Assembly: GCA_036365455.1 (NCBI GenBank)
Contig: JAWQUS010000016.1
Span: 18,561,001 to 18,625,000 of the forward strand
Source of the DNA: Macrosoma leucophasiata
Lineage: Eukaryota > Arthropoda > Insecta > Lepidoptera > Hedylidae
Direction of reading: 5' to 3'
DNA: 64,000 nt
The position numbers and the translations under genes are program-made. This document shows, one piece after another, positions 9,883-22,300 of this stretch (positions are counted from its first letter, which is position 1; the number at the start of each line of letters is the position of its first letter). A model generated the notes under the pieces. It was not told the DNA's origin, made no database searches, and saw only the letters and a program-made list of their open reading frames with translations.

Positions 9883-10751
9883 AACTGTTGCTTATGACGT
9901 ACTTTATATTATCATTATTAAAACCCTTATGTACCTTTAATCTCTCCAGACACGAGAAAAATATGACAATTGAAATTCAATTGTGTCTCGCCGCCGGTGG
10001 CCGTACGATCCTTGAAGGATTAACTAATGTTTTTTTTTATATTAAAATATTATAACCATGTATTATTGATGTTTAAATACAATAGAAAAAGCTAAAACAC
10101 CACGCCAACTGGTCGTGGTGTCCCCAAGTGGCAATGGGCGGCTAAATCGGGTGAGCAGCATTTTTTAATATAATTATATCATTTTATTTATATTGTTTTT
10201 TTTTTGTAAATGTTATTTATAATGAAATAATACCATTATGGGCCGGCGCCCACTACCGACGTGGCACGGCATGGCACGTGACGGCACGCTTCGACATACC
10301 GAATTATCCTGTGGCATCCCGCGGCGTACGGCGGCATACCACAGAATCTTGTGGCACAAAGGTAGATCGGAGGTGTTTCGACACGTTTCTTCGTTCGAGC
10401 GCTCGCGCCAGGCACTGAGAGCTCCAGTGGAGTGCAGTGCAGTGGCATTTTGTGGAATGTCACGACGTATGGCAGTATCTTGGGGAATGATGCGACGTAC
10501 AACGGCATGCCGTGGTTAATCGCGTAATCATGCGAGACGTAATTATTAATATTATTATTAGTACTACAACAATAAAACGTTGTTGCTAAAATGAAATTTG
10601 GTCGAAAAATTGAAATAAGGTCGAAAATAATTTGTTTACGAAAAAATATTTTACTACACCGTGCCGCGCGCCGTTCCGTCAAAGGGCGCCGGCCCCAAAT
10701 TACACCCGTGTACACGAAGCCGTTTATAAGGATAGACAAAATACAACTTAC
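9882..10751. other. Convergent intergenic region / TMEM94 intron
   Basis: Lies between the polymerase stop and the last TMEM94 exon I can place. Contains a short repeat ending (GACACGAGAAAAATATGACA) also found at 15573-15600, A/T-rich sequence, and the 10-bp-periodic GC-rich repeat at 10250-10530. No coding exon was found on either strand. Confidence 0.6.
10250..10530. repeat. Degenerate decamer repeat (GTGGCATGCC-like)
   Basis: GGCA or near-GGCA cores recur at 10-bp steps (10263, 10273, 10283, then 10313, 10323, 10333, 10353), around a half-palindromic GTGGCATGCCG-type unit. A related block is at 33590-33705. The run is open for over 90 codons on both strands, but composition and periodicity argue against a gene. 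Confidence 0.7.
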
Positions 10752-10845
10752 AGTACAATCACAGTGACAGACCACACACGATTCGTCCAGAAGCACCTCT
10801 GCCATATAGAGGATTGTCTGTGTATGAATGACAATGATATCACAA
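10752..10845 (-). CDS. Tmem94: TMEM94 exon 25 (last found)
   Basis: Acceptor TTTTGTTACAG and donor ACT|GTAAGT. Reads VISLSFIHRQSSIWQRCFWT then NRVWSVTVTV, matching the human stretch before the last two membrane helices. Phase fits exon 24. Reading through the donor gives a stop two bases later, so a further exon is expected. Confidence 0.8.
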
Positions 10846-13350
10846 CTGTAACAAAAATGTATGATGATGCTAACACGTCAAGTGAAATAATTGTAGTTTT
10901 AAGGTATACAAAGCTAGAAAATTAATAATTAGACGGTCGGAGTATAGGAGTATTATACCAGGTTATATTTATTATTAGACCAGGAATCCTAAAAGGCAAG
11001 AGTGACGTTGTTTTGTGTGATTTGTAATTAAACATCTTTCTGGTTGTATGTAATTGTACATTATATGAAGTAAATGGCATGCGAATTGGCGATCGCAGTG
11101 GCCGTAGTTTAATCGCAGGACATTGCTGCCCATCTCGCGTTATAGCAATTACTATCGATCCATTGGAATGGATGGCCATTTTTCGGTTAACTGACTGCAT
11201 TTGTGGAAGAATTCTCTTCCAGTAGAAGAAAAATTCATCTGCTAGTGAGCGGTGGGGTCGTAAGCAAATAATAAAAATATGAAAATACAACAGTAACAAC
11301 TCACTTAAATGCAAGGTAACCAGAGCCAGCGTGATGTGTTGAGCCAGATAGAATCCATCGTAGAAGTCGTCCCCCCATCCGTGGAAGCTTCTCAGACTGA
11401 GGTCTTTATCCTCAGTATAGTTGGCCGTATTGATCGGGTACACTAACCAGCAGCCAGTGTCGCGAACTTCGGCGATCTGTTCACAGAAACTCCGGAGAGT
11501 AAACCCGTATAGGACCAGTATGGACACCGCGGACGGGAGGAACTTGCACGCGTAGCACCAGAACACGAAGATAGCCACCTGAAAACCAATCGTTCATTTT
11601 AAAATTACGAAAAAATAAAACTATTTTGAAACAACATTGCTTTCCCAAATGTGAAGTAAAATTGAATATTGTGGTATATATTTATACATAATATTCAACT
11701 TTATATATATTATAAAGATGATACAAAGGTGATGCATAAAATTTATGTATTTTATTACTTTTTATAAAGTTTTTACGACACACACATTTTTATATCTGCA
11801 AAAATAATAAATGTACGTTTGAAGAAATCTTTTTTTATTTTTTTATTTTATGGAAGTGGCAATCAAGCACGCAGTTCACATTAATGTTAAGTGATGACTG
11901 CAGCCTATGGACACTTACAAAACGACCAAGGTCAAAATGCAGATGCGTTACCACTCCTGAGGCCAAAGGTGTTATGCCTCTGTGCCGGAAATTACATGGC
12001 CGAACATTACCACCTGACCGGAACACGGTAGTGCTGAACACTACCATTTAGCGGCAAGTATATTAGGTAATGCGGTGGAGTCTACGCCCGCGAGCTCCGT
12101 CACTGGAGCTCTACTACCAGTAAAAAAATGCTATCACTATTATGTTTTCGGGATCTCTAACACCGTGCGTTTACCTGATTCTTATTATTTTAATTATTAT
12201 AATGCGCTACAATGACGACCGATTTGACATTAAATAAGCCAGCATAAGACAGGGAGTCGCTTGTAAGGTCGAGTCGCCTTAGCGCGCGGTCTTTGCCTCT
12301 TTCTTTTTATTTCACCTCAATCATTAACTGTTCGATCGTGTTGCGACGCCTCCGTGACGCCGCCGCAACGTCGCCTCGACTCGACTCACCAATGAGCGAC
12401 GTGTCTGAGGTGACGAAGGAGAAATAGGAATATTTTGTGAGAGCGGCTGGGCGCAGTGACCGCACTGCATAAGGGGGGGGGGCGGATGTGGCGGCTAGAG
12501 TCGCACTTTGCGTGTGAGCGACTGGAGAGGACAGGGACCCTCCGTGTGGCGGATAGGGTTGCACCTTGCGTGTGACCGGCTGGGGGCGGCAGGAACACTC
12601 AGTGTGGCGATTAGGGTTGCACCTTGCGTGTGACCGGCTGGGGACGGCAGGAACACTCAGTGTGGCGGATAGGGTTGCACCTTGCATGTGACCGGCAGGA
12701 ACACTCAGTGCAGGGGCCAGGGACGCACCTTGCGCGTGAGCTTCTGGAGGCGGCAGGAACCCTCAGTGTGGCGGATAGGGTTGCACCTTGCGTGTGATCG
12801 GCAGGAACCCTCAGTCCAGGGGCCAGGGACGCACATTGCACGTGTGCGGCTGGAGGTGGCAGAGACCCTTAGTGTAGCGGCTAGGGTAGCACCTTGCTTA
12901 TGAGCGGCTGAAGGCGGCAAGAACCCTCAGTGCAGGGGCTAGGGACGCACCTTGCGTGTGAGCGGCTGGGGCCGGTGTGCGGGGGGCGCGCGCTGCATGA
13001 GGGCGGGCGGATGGGGGGCGGGCGGCAGCGCGAGGGCGGCGCCCAGCAGCGGCACGCAGAGCGCGCTGGTCCACAGCGCGCCGCCCGGGCTCAGCGCCAG
13101 CGGCAGGAACGAGTACAGCGACCCCACCTGCCGACCCACGACACTTTTACTTCACTATCGGAAGAGCACCGAGAATAGAGCAACACGGGCCACCGGCCGC
13201 AGCGGACCGGAGGGGGGTAGCTATATGCAGGCTTGCCCCTCTGTCAAAGAAAAAGCCCAAGTGGGCCGAGATGTTTAAATGTGTGCGTGAAATTGTTTAT
13301 GTATTTTGTTAAAGTCAAGGTGTGAGTTTCGTAGTAGAAGACGATTTTTG

Positions 13351-13389
<39 letters not shown>

Positions 13390-16300
13390 ACAAATTTCTC
13401 CCCGCAAAAAATGACAGACTCTTTTGCATCGGTAATAAACGCTATGGCTACTTCCCTTCGGTCGGCCGCGCCGGTGGCTCGGGTTGCTTTATGGCACCGA
13501 GGAATACGCGAGACACTATTTATGGTTTTGGGACATTCAAATGTTGAGAGAAGAGTTTGATTTGCTTTTTAATTTAATAATATTATGTTAAATGTTATGA
13601 GCCGGATATATTTCAATTCACACCATTTTTTTTAAATATTAGCTGTTGCTCGCAGCTTCGCCCGCGAGGATGTCATTTAATAAGTAGCCTATGTTCTCTA
13701 AGTTAACTCTATCTCTGTACCAAATTTCATTAAAATCGGTTCAGTCGTTTGGACGTGAAAAGGTAACAGACAGACAGAGTTACTTTCGCATTTATAATAT
13801 TAGTAGGGATTGAACTCAAACATTCAAGACTCGAGATTCCAATGCACTGTTTTTGAAGGTGCCTTATTGTTAACGACGCGCGAAACACACAATGTATATT
13901 AGAGGACTGACCTGCACTAAAGATATGAAGCAAACGCTGCAGATCCAGAACTGCGTGCAATTCCAAAGGCACATCATGAAGTGACGAGACATCGTGATCA
14001 GCGCGAATAGGGACACGTCTGCGTCACGAGCCATCTGGTATGGAAGAATACAATTCACGAAAAAATCAAGAATTATTATTTTTTTCAATTATATTTACTT
14101 AACGTTTGAAACGTCAAAAATTACAAGCAGAAGCAAGAAAAACAAGAAATATTGCACATCGAGCCTACGAATGAGTTAATCGGGTAGTTTCCACTTTGTT
14201 GAACGTTACTTATCTTCATCAAGAAGCGTCGGGGGTGTGGTCCTAAATGGGGATTGTGGTACGCGGGGAAAATCGCTGAGGAAGGTCATATTTAATTTTA
14301 ATTAATTTATTTAATTCAGATATTAAAATCCATACAGAATATGATATCCAAAAAACCAAATAAAAATTAAAAAAAAAAAACAATGGGTGTATGGTAGGTA
14401 ACCCATTGTTTTTTTTTTTTTAATTTTTATTTGGTTTTTTTTAGCCCATTTAAAACATTTTGTATCTTTTTATTATATTTTTTTTTCGGGTATATTCTTT
14501 TCTTCCCCTCAGCTATTCCCCCGCGTGCCGCTTACAAGTGGTCGTGGTCTATTAAATTAATAGGTGTAAGTTCCTTGTTGAACGTTATCTCTGCTGCACA
14601 CTGCCTACATAAGCACAGGCAGTCCGGTATTGGTCAAAACTTGATCAAAATGGTCGACAAATGTCACATAGGTAAGGTGCGAAAGAGGTAACGCTCTACA
14701 GAAACGAAATAAACCGATGTCTCATTCCTAAGGTCGATGGGCAATATTTCTAGTTGGATACTGTACATTGTACATAATATACCCGCAGAGACCGAAAAAT
14801 AAGACCCTGTGAAACATACCTGTGCACTGCAGTAATTTATGTTCTGGTGATGCATTTGCCATTTGTTTTGTAACTAATTGCAGCATGAAAAAAACAGATT
14901 GGCAAAGATTTTATGAGCAATTACGTCAATTATACGCACGGACAATAGACATTACGTTTAAACTACGAATAATAAATGTATAGAAATGAAACTCTCACAT
15001 TAATGTCGCTTCTATTTTGGTTCCATTTAGGCAAACCAACTGCAATAGAGCTCTGGCGAGGTCAAGCCAACTTTCAACATAGACAATGCTTGAAGTCGAT
15101 TGGTCTGGACTAGGTCATTTCGCTGAGCGGCAGGGAAACGTACAATAGTATGACGCGCTGCAGTGTGTCCTTTTTACGCCCCGCCCACAGTGTCTATTTA
15201 CCGTTTTTTTCGATTTAGTTACACTTCTTTACATTGTTATTCATAGCGTTCATATCTGTATCTATGCACAAATATGTAGATCACTAGGTGGTGCGTCAGC
15301 AGGAGGTGGTAAAAGGGCAGCTGGTCCAATTGCCACCCTTGGCGCCTGAACACAGAATAACCCATTTGCCATATATATACCAAGCTCTGACGTGACGACT
15401 ACCGACTATTGCACGAATTCTCATTCCGCTAGTGCGGTCAGTGAACCTAACAATAACGTACAAATCAATCCAAAAACGGGCGCAGGATGGGCAGCGTCAT
15501 CCCGCGATAAAACTACCGCCATTGTGATAGCCAATGCCAAGCGTGGCGATTGATGACCCCCTAACCCGTCAAGCCACGAGAAAAATATGACAATTGATTT
15601 TCATTCGGGTCTAGTCGCCGGCGGTTTTACGTTCCTTGAAGGGTTAAATAAAGGAAAATAATTATGTCCAACTGTGGTGGGCAGCTTTCGGCTGAAATGA
15701 TTATGTCAATTTAGAAAGAACTTGATATAACAGAAAATTCAGTTGAAAGAAAAAAAACCTGCACTGACAACAATGAAAGTGAATACTTTAAAAACAAGGA
15801 TATAGGATTCTTATTATTATTTTTTTTAATTTTTTTTTTTATGTAATAAAGTGGCAAACAAGCATGCAGTTCACATTGATGTTAAGTGATGACTGCAGCC
15901 TATAGACACCCACACAGTGACCAGAGGTCAAAATGCAGATGCGCTGCCACTCCTGAGGCCTAAGGTGTTATGGCTTCTGTGCCTGAAATTACAGGGCCGA
16001 ACATTACCACCTGACCGGAACACGACAGTGTTGAACACTACCATTTAGCGGCAAGTATATTAGGTAATGCGGTGGTGCCTACGCCCGCGAGTTCCGTCAC
16101 TGGAGCTCTACCACCAGTAAATATATATTCTATTGCATATAGTAAAAAAGTGTGAGTAACTTACCGACAAGGAGCAAGGAACCGAGTTTAGGGCTCTGGC
16201 GAGGTCGATCGGGCCCACACAGTGCTCCGGCACCTGGTAGGGCGGCATCTTCTGACAGAGCACAGGGTATAGCGGCTCCATTGCTATACTGCGAATGGTC

Positions 16301-19300
16301 AAAAAATTCAATAAATTGTGAATATGATATTTGCAGATTTTTGTACCTAGACAATACGCGCAACTTCCTCAATTACCCGAAGTTAAATAAAATACGCCTA
16401 CTCCACACTAGGTGCCTGCGTCACAGGTGCCGTTGTACATACACAACCAGACCCGAAATAAATATCTGTAGGACATACAAACGTCGGGTAATAAGAAAAA
16501 TTACAAAAATGGCAAGAAAAGTTTTTACGCTAAATTTATTATTCACATACACTAAAGACCTATCCAACGATACTCTTCTATTATAGGGTGCGTGAAGAAA
16601 AATAATACAGTCCCAATTTATGTGTAGGATAGGTACCCTAAAAATTTTTTCAAGATTTTATTGTCAGACTTTCTCCGCATAGCTCATTTGTATATTCGTA
16701 CCAAGCGTACAGCTTTCTAGTACTAAGAGTCTGCAAGCATAGCGGTGGACGGATGGACGGCCGGATATGGCGATACTATAATTTTATTCTATCTGTGAAC
16801 AAAAAGTAACATTTTTTATGTTGTTTACCTGGCATCCGCTTGCATAAATACTTCGGTGTTAAGGCAATTAGCAGCGGAGCCCATGACGCATACCACTTCG
16901 CCATAGTCCTGTAAATGCATTTTTATGTCAGTAATGTAATCGTCTTAGGCCCATAGCACAAGGCGTATTATATACGCGCAGGTGACGCGTATATACGCGC
17001 TTCATACGAGATATGAACGCAACCTTGTAACCTACGCACACGGGGCGATCGTGAATATATACGTGCTGTAGTCGCCCGTAGCCTTTTCTTTTTGATCGGA
17101 GACTCCTCCAGTCTCCAGTTGTACAATGACTTCGGTTGAGTCTTTTGTACGCGCGTTTGTATCGCTTCAAACGCGCTTCATGCGCCCGCTTTTATCATCA
17201 ATGCAAATGCAACAATCGGCGACAGCGCCGAAGAAGCGCGTTCCTAATACTGCGCTTGTAAAATACGCCGTGTGCTATGGGCCTTAGGCGTCGGGACGTG
17301 ATGACTCCAACGCCCACGTGAGGAAGAGAATTCTTCCGCCAGTTCTTATTATTCAAATCGGTAAAGCCGTTCTCGAGTTTTGGCGAGACTAACAACCACC
17401 AATAGATTTAACTAATTAAATGCAAGTAAAATACGAAAATAATGTTTGGATATAAAGCTGTGGACCCACCGCAGTGCACGGACAGGATACGCACGTAGGT
17501 CAAGCTTCGCCTTGCAAGAAAATATATGAGATTGTGTTCACTGCAACCCACGGACACGCTATGCATGAATTGACACACGTGGCTTGGTCGGAGAAGTGCG
17601 CGTATAGGTCAACGCCGGCGACGCTATACACGCGGTACACGGAAGCGGGGACCGCGGACGAGACAAGCGAAAAAGTCAATTCTGATTACATTTTATCAGT
17701 TTATATATTTAGGAGCAACTCGAAATGCGTGGATTCCACAAAACTATGCATTTGTGTTAATATTCATGTACAGCGTGTGCTGCAATGGAAACGCTGATCA
17801 ACGTTGTCAAATAAATGAACTCATGCGTTGAGTGCGTGTTCAGCGAGCGCTGCGTTGGATCCGCGGCTTAATGTCAGGTCCATAAAGTATAGGGGGAAAT
17901 GAAGGATATTGAAATCGCATAAACATATTATTATATTATTCCTTATTGCGTATTACCTGCATAATCTGTATCATTCGTTGGACGGAGCGCGCCGTGCAGT
18001 CAGTGAAGAGCGAGACGAGGAGCGGCACGTTATCAACCTGCTCGATGTGCGGCCGAATGTTCTCGATGCCTCGCGGCAACTTGGCCTGAAACAAAACGAT
18101 CAACTTTATCACTTGTCAGTGAATATAGGCTACAGATGAGATTTTATATAGTAACTAGTGTTCGCCTAATACTCGAAAATAGATTGCAATATAAATACAT
18201 ATAAATCTAAGTCGTGGATGGTATTTTTGTATTTACACTGTGAACGTGTGTTCAAAACTCCCAATATTTTAAAGACTCCAACCCACAATATTTATTATGG
18301 TACGCGAGGAAATATAACAACTTCAATTTACGTGTAGGGAAAGTCCCGTGTTCTTAGTTTTTACTCATTCATTGAAATAAAACTTTTTTTTTAATATACG
18401 CGACATAAATCCGAAAACTAGTTTTATTTTAAGGTCCCGTGTATTTCTTTCTGTCCAAGATTTCCTTTTACCATCCACCAAAATGTGTATTCGGACCAAA
18501 TTACAACTTTGTAACACAAAGATTCTCTGAGCTAAGCTGTGGACAGACGGACGGACTCATTAAGACGCCATAGCGACGTATCCAAGCAGTATGGAAATAC
18601 ATGATACCTAGCTCACCTGGGCACCTTGTGGCACCGTGTCCACACCATACTAACTGCTTGGATACGTAGCCGGCGACGTCGCCATGGCGTCCTAGTGAGT
18701 AAGGGCCCTAAGGGTTCCTAGTAGGCTAGGGAACCCTAAAAAAGTTACATTTGATGTCATACCCGGTTGCTCATGTCAAAGTTGAGAGGTGCGGAGTGGT
18801 CGGTTGAGTCGGTGAGGCAGGACAGCGAGCGGCACCCGTCCGCAGGCGACTCCGCCCCCTCTGGACCCAGTAAGGAATCTGTGGACGGGTGCGTCGTTGC
18901 TATACTGCCGCGAGGAAGCTGGAATGTGATTTAGATTTTTATATGTCACAATGTACATGAAGTAAATAGTCCATATTAGCTGGCAAAATGTCTTAATTCA
19001 ATAAATAGGTAGCGTCGTTCGTTCCAGAATTTCGAATCGGAGAGAATTTTTGTGAGTGGTATAGATTTGTATGGATTCAACTGAGTTCGATATCCCGGGC
19101 GTCAGATTAATTAATAAATTCATGTTTTATGAGAATCCATGCTATTTATTATACAGATTTTTAAAATATTTTGAATTTGAGTGCATTTTACTGCAGACTT
19201 TAGGCAAACAGAATATCGAGTGCCAAAGTGAAAGTTTACCTTCAAGCCATTATGGGTTGTGATAGAGTGCCTCGTTTTCTTGATCTCGTTGTCAAACTTC

Positions 19301-22300
19301 ACCGTGGTGTGGTCCAGGTTGATGGCGCCGGGAGCTGACATCGACAGAGCTTTCGATGTCGTCATGTTACCGCTGAACAGTACGATCATGTGTCACTGGC
19401 ATATATCAGCAATGATCACTGGGTGTGTTCAACACAGTTAAAGCCATACGAAAATTTGTTATCCAATCGGCATAGCTAAAAGTCTTACTAATCTAATTAA
19501 GCACTTTTTGGTCAGAACAGACATTTGTTGTTTCTGTCCATAGAGCAACACGGGCCACCGGCTGACCGGCGGGGAATAGCCATAGCGTTTATTACTTATT
19601 ACCGATACAGAACAGTCCGTCATTTTGTGCAAGGGGAAATTAGTTTGACAAACATACACACAACAAGAATCGTCTATTACTACGAAACTCATACCTTGTA
19701 TTTAACGAAATACATAAACAATTTCACGCACACATTTAAACATCTCTGCGACAGGCATAGGGTCACTTGTGCTTGTCACATCACTTTGACAGAGGGGAAA
19801 GCCTGCATATGGCTACTCCCCTCCGGTTCGCCTCGGCCAGTGGCCCGTGTTGCTCTATGCAACTGTCATATGCATAAGCTTAATATTATAACATCCTATT
19901 GCGTTCTTGACTAAGATTCAGTAAGCGTGCTCATTGGCACTCAAATTTTTGTAATCTTTTATTTTGCTGAATACACCCGTTAATAACATGACCCAATATT
20001 GTTGTGCCATTTGAATAATGTGCTGTTCGTTCCAAAATCATGGCATTTAAGGTATTGTTAATTCTATGATTTTTTTTCGGATCAAACTAGTACATAAATA
20101 GAAAAGTAATATAAGCAAAGTAAATACAGCACTGTATAATACATAAATAAATTGTATTTAGCATAAAAATACATAATGTGTAATACAGTTCGACATCTAT
20201 AATTCGTGAAATACATACGAGTACTGTAATTTAGATTTAAATAACCCCAGCACTTTTGTGCTATTATGTTAAAGCTTCATGGTGTTAACTTATAAGCGTT
20301 AAAATATTATTACGCTAATTTAAATGTATATTTGATCATAATTACTATTGTTTGATATGCAAGCATACTACAAAAATAAATACGTCCAGAACCGTCGAGC
20401 ATTAGGGAATGCAGACTGATAGTGCTAGCAATTCACGGGCGATGTTTCACGGTACCTAAGCGTGTCTAAAGCTGGGACCACACAGCAACGACTTTAAAGG
20501 ACGGGCGATGGCAAATTCGATGATGATATACGCAGATTTATAATGCACAATGATTTAGCATCGCCATCGAGCCGCCATCGATGTTATAATCACTTATAGA
20601 TATGAATATTACCTATCAATGCCGATGGGGCGATCGAGTCGCTGTAAGCCTGGGTTGCACCACGATATTTGTTAAAGTTAAAGTTAGTGTAACATTTCAC
20701 ATCCTTCTCTAACTTTAAGAAATCTGTTAAAGTTCGAGAAGGATGAATAATGTTACAATAACTTTAACTTTAGAAAATATCTTGGTGCAACCCAGGCTAA
20801 GAGTCGCTAGCTGCCAGTGACATTGCGGCTGTGTGGACGCGGTACGCCACGCAATTTCATTTGGCGGAATTGAGTAAATGAGTAAATATTCTAAGCCATT
20901 TCTGGCTCTATAAATGGCAATATACCGGCATCGAACTACAGTTTAGTAAATTTATTACTAATTAAAAATGTTATAATGTACAGACAGGGAACTCTCCGCT
21001 TATCCGAATTGAATCAATTATAGCTATAATTAGTTTCCCGGTAGTATGACTTGATATAATAAAATTACTTTATATGGTACGGGTACAAATGTGTTGTGAT
21101 TGACTAGTATTTAACTGCGAAGTGTCAGAAAAATATATAACAGCTACAAAGCTACATTGAGGGCTATATTTCACCGGGACACCATGGCGGCGCAACCAGT
21201 CGCTCCACCGTGGTGGGTAAGATACCATACAGCGCTATAGTAATTAGTGGTGGCACAGCCAGCTTGGCGGCGCGATCATTAACTTTGCACAAAAAAACAA
21301 AAAAGAACTAAAAAAAATAAATTATAAAAAATACACAAAAAAATATTTGTAAAAGGAAAAAATGAAAATCCCCCGGTGAGTCCTAGCACGCACGACCTCC
21401 TCCATTTGACTACTTATCACGCCCTTGGCAGGAAGAGGCAGAATACCAGGGAAAGGAGGAGTCCGTCGACGCGCGCGCAGCAGCGAAGAATCAACCAGTG
21501 CCACTAACTTTGTTTGCCGGCGTCCGAGCTGGTTGCGCAACCAAACGGACACCTGGTGAGTAACGCTTTATAGAGCTGTATAGTGTATACATTTTGTTGA
21601 TAGCGTCCCGGTGAAATATAGCCCTTACACTTTGACATTGAACTTATCTCTATAGTAATAAAGGAAACTTAATCAAGGATAAGCTAATGAGTGCTTCATT
21701 AGCTTATCCTTGATTAAGATTAATCCATCTTTTTCTTTATTTTCAAAAGTGAAACAGGGGATAAATTTTCCTTGGATGAACTACGTCTAATTAATAAAAA
21801 AATATTTAATTTCTATAAATACTCAAATGTCTAATTTTAGAAAAAAAATATATAAATATATTATATAAAAAGGTCGAACATACTGAACATAAGTCGTAGA
21901 GGTAGGTGTGTGTAAGCTGAGAGGCAAACTCATTCTATGGCATGCCAACAAAATGATAGTTAATAAATGTGGATGCTACGTCACGTTCTATTTTTTTGGC
22001 TTTAGGAAATGCACCATCTGTTACATTATTATCAATCGATCAGCAAAAAAATATTGACCTTGACTTGTTTTGATCAGGTATCATTGACTACTTTTATCTT
22101 CGGTTGAAATCAATTTTATATAGTAGAGTATGAACGAGGCAAATGATTACGAAGGTGGTCAAAAGTGGAGTTTATTCTGTTAAGGCAGTGTTTAAGTATT
22201 ACGTAACGCAATTTGGTAGGAAGGGGGGATCTTGTATAACGTTACGATGCGTTACAGGAGCAGGAGAGGGGTTTGAACAACGTGTTACGTAACGTACCTA

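Noticed and set aside
10236..10805. A 189-codon minus-strand gene starting MAEVLLDESC
   Set aside because: Wrong frame over TMEM94 exon 25 and then the decamer repeat; no homology.
10922..11304. Extension of the TMEM94 exon 24 frame by about 125 codons
   Set aside because: Homology ends exactly at the TTTAA|GTGAGT donor, and exon 25 resumes it in phase. The extension contains dispersed repeat sequence.
12307..12930. Several overlapping 70-126 codon frames on both strands
   Set aside because: All are by-products of the 58-bp GC-rich tandem array; none has homology or splice logic.
12449..12950. CRISPR-like array of regular repeats
   Set aside because: Units are contiguous with no unique spacers, and the repeat derives from the neighbouring exon. 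Eukaryotic minisatellite.
13306..13560. Short proteins with CVCVCV runs
   Set aside because: Translation of the TG microsatellite inside the M3 MITE.
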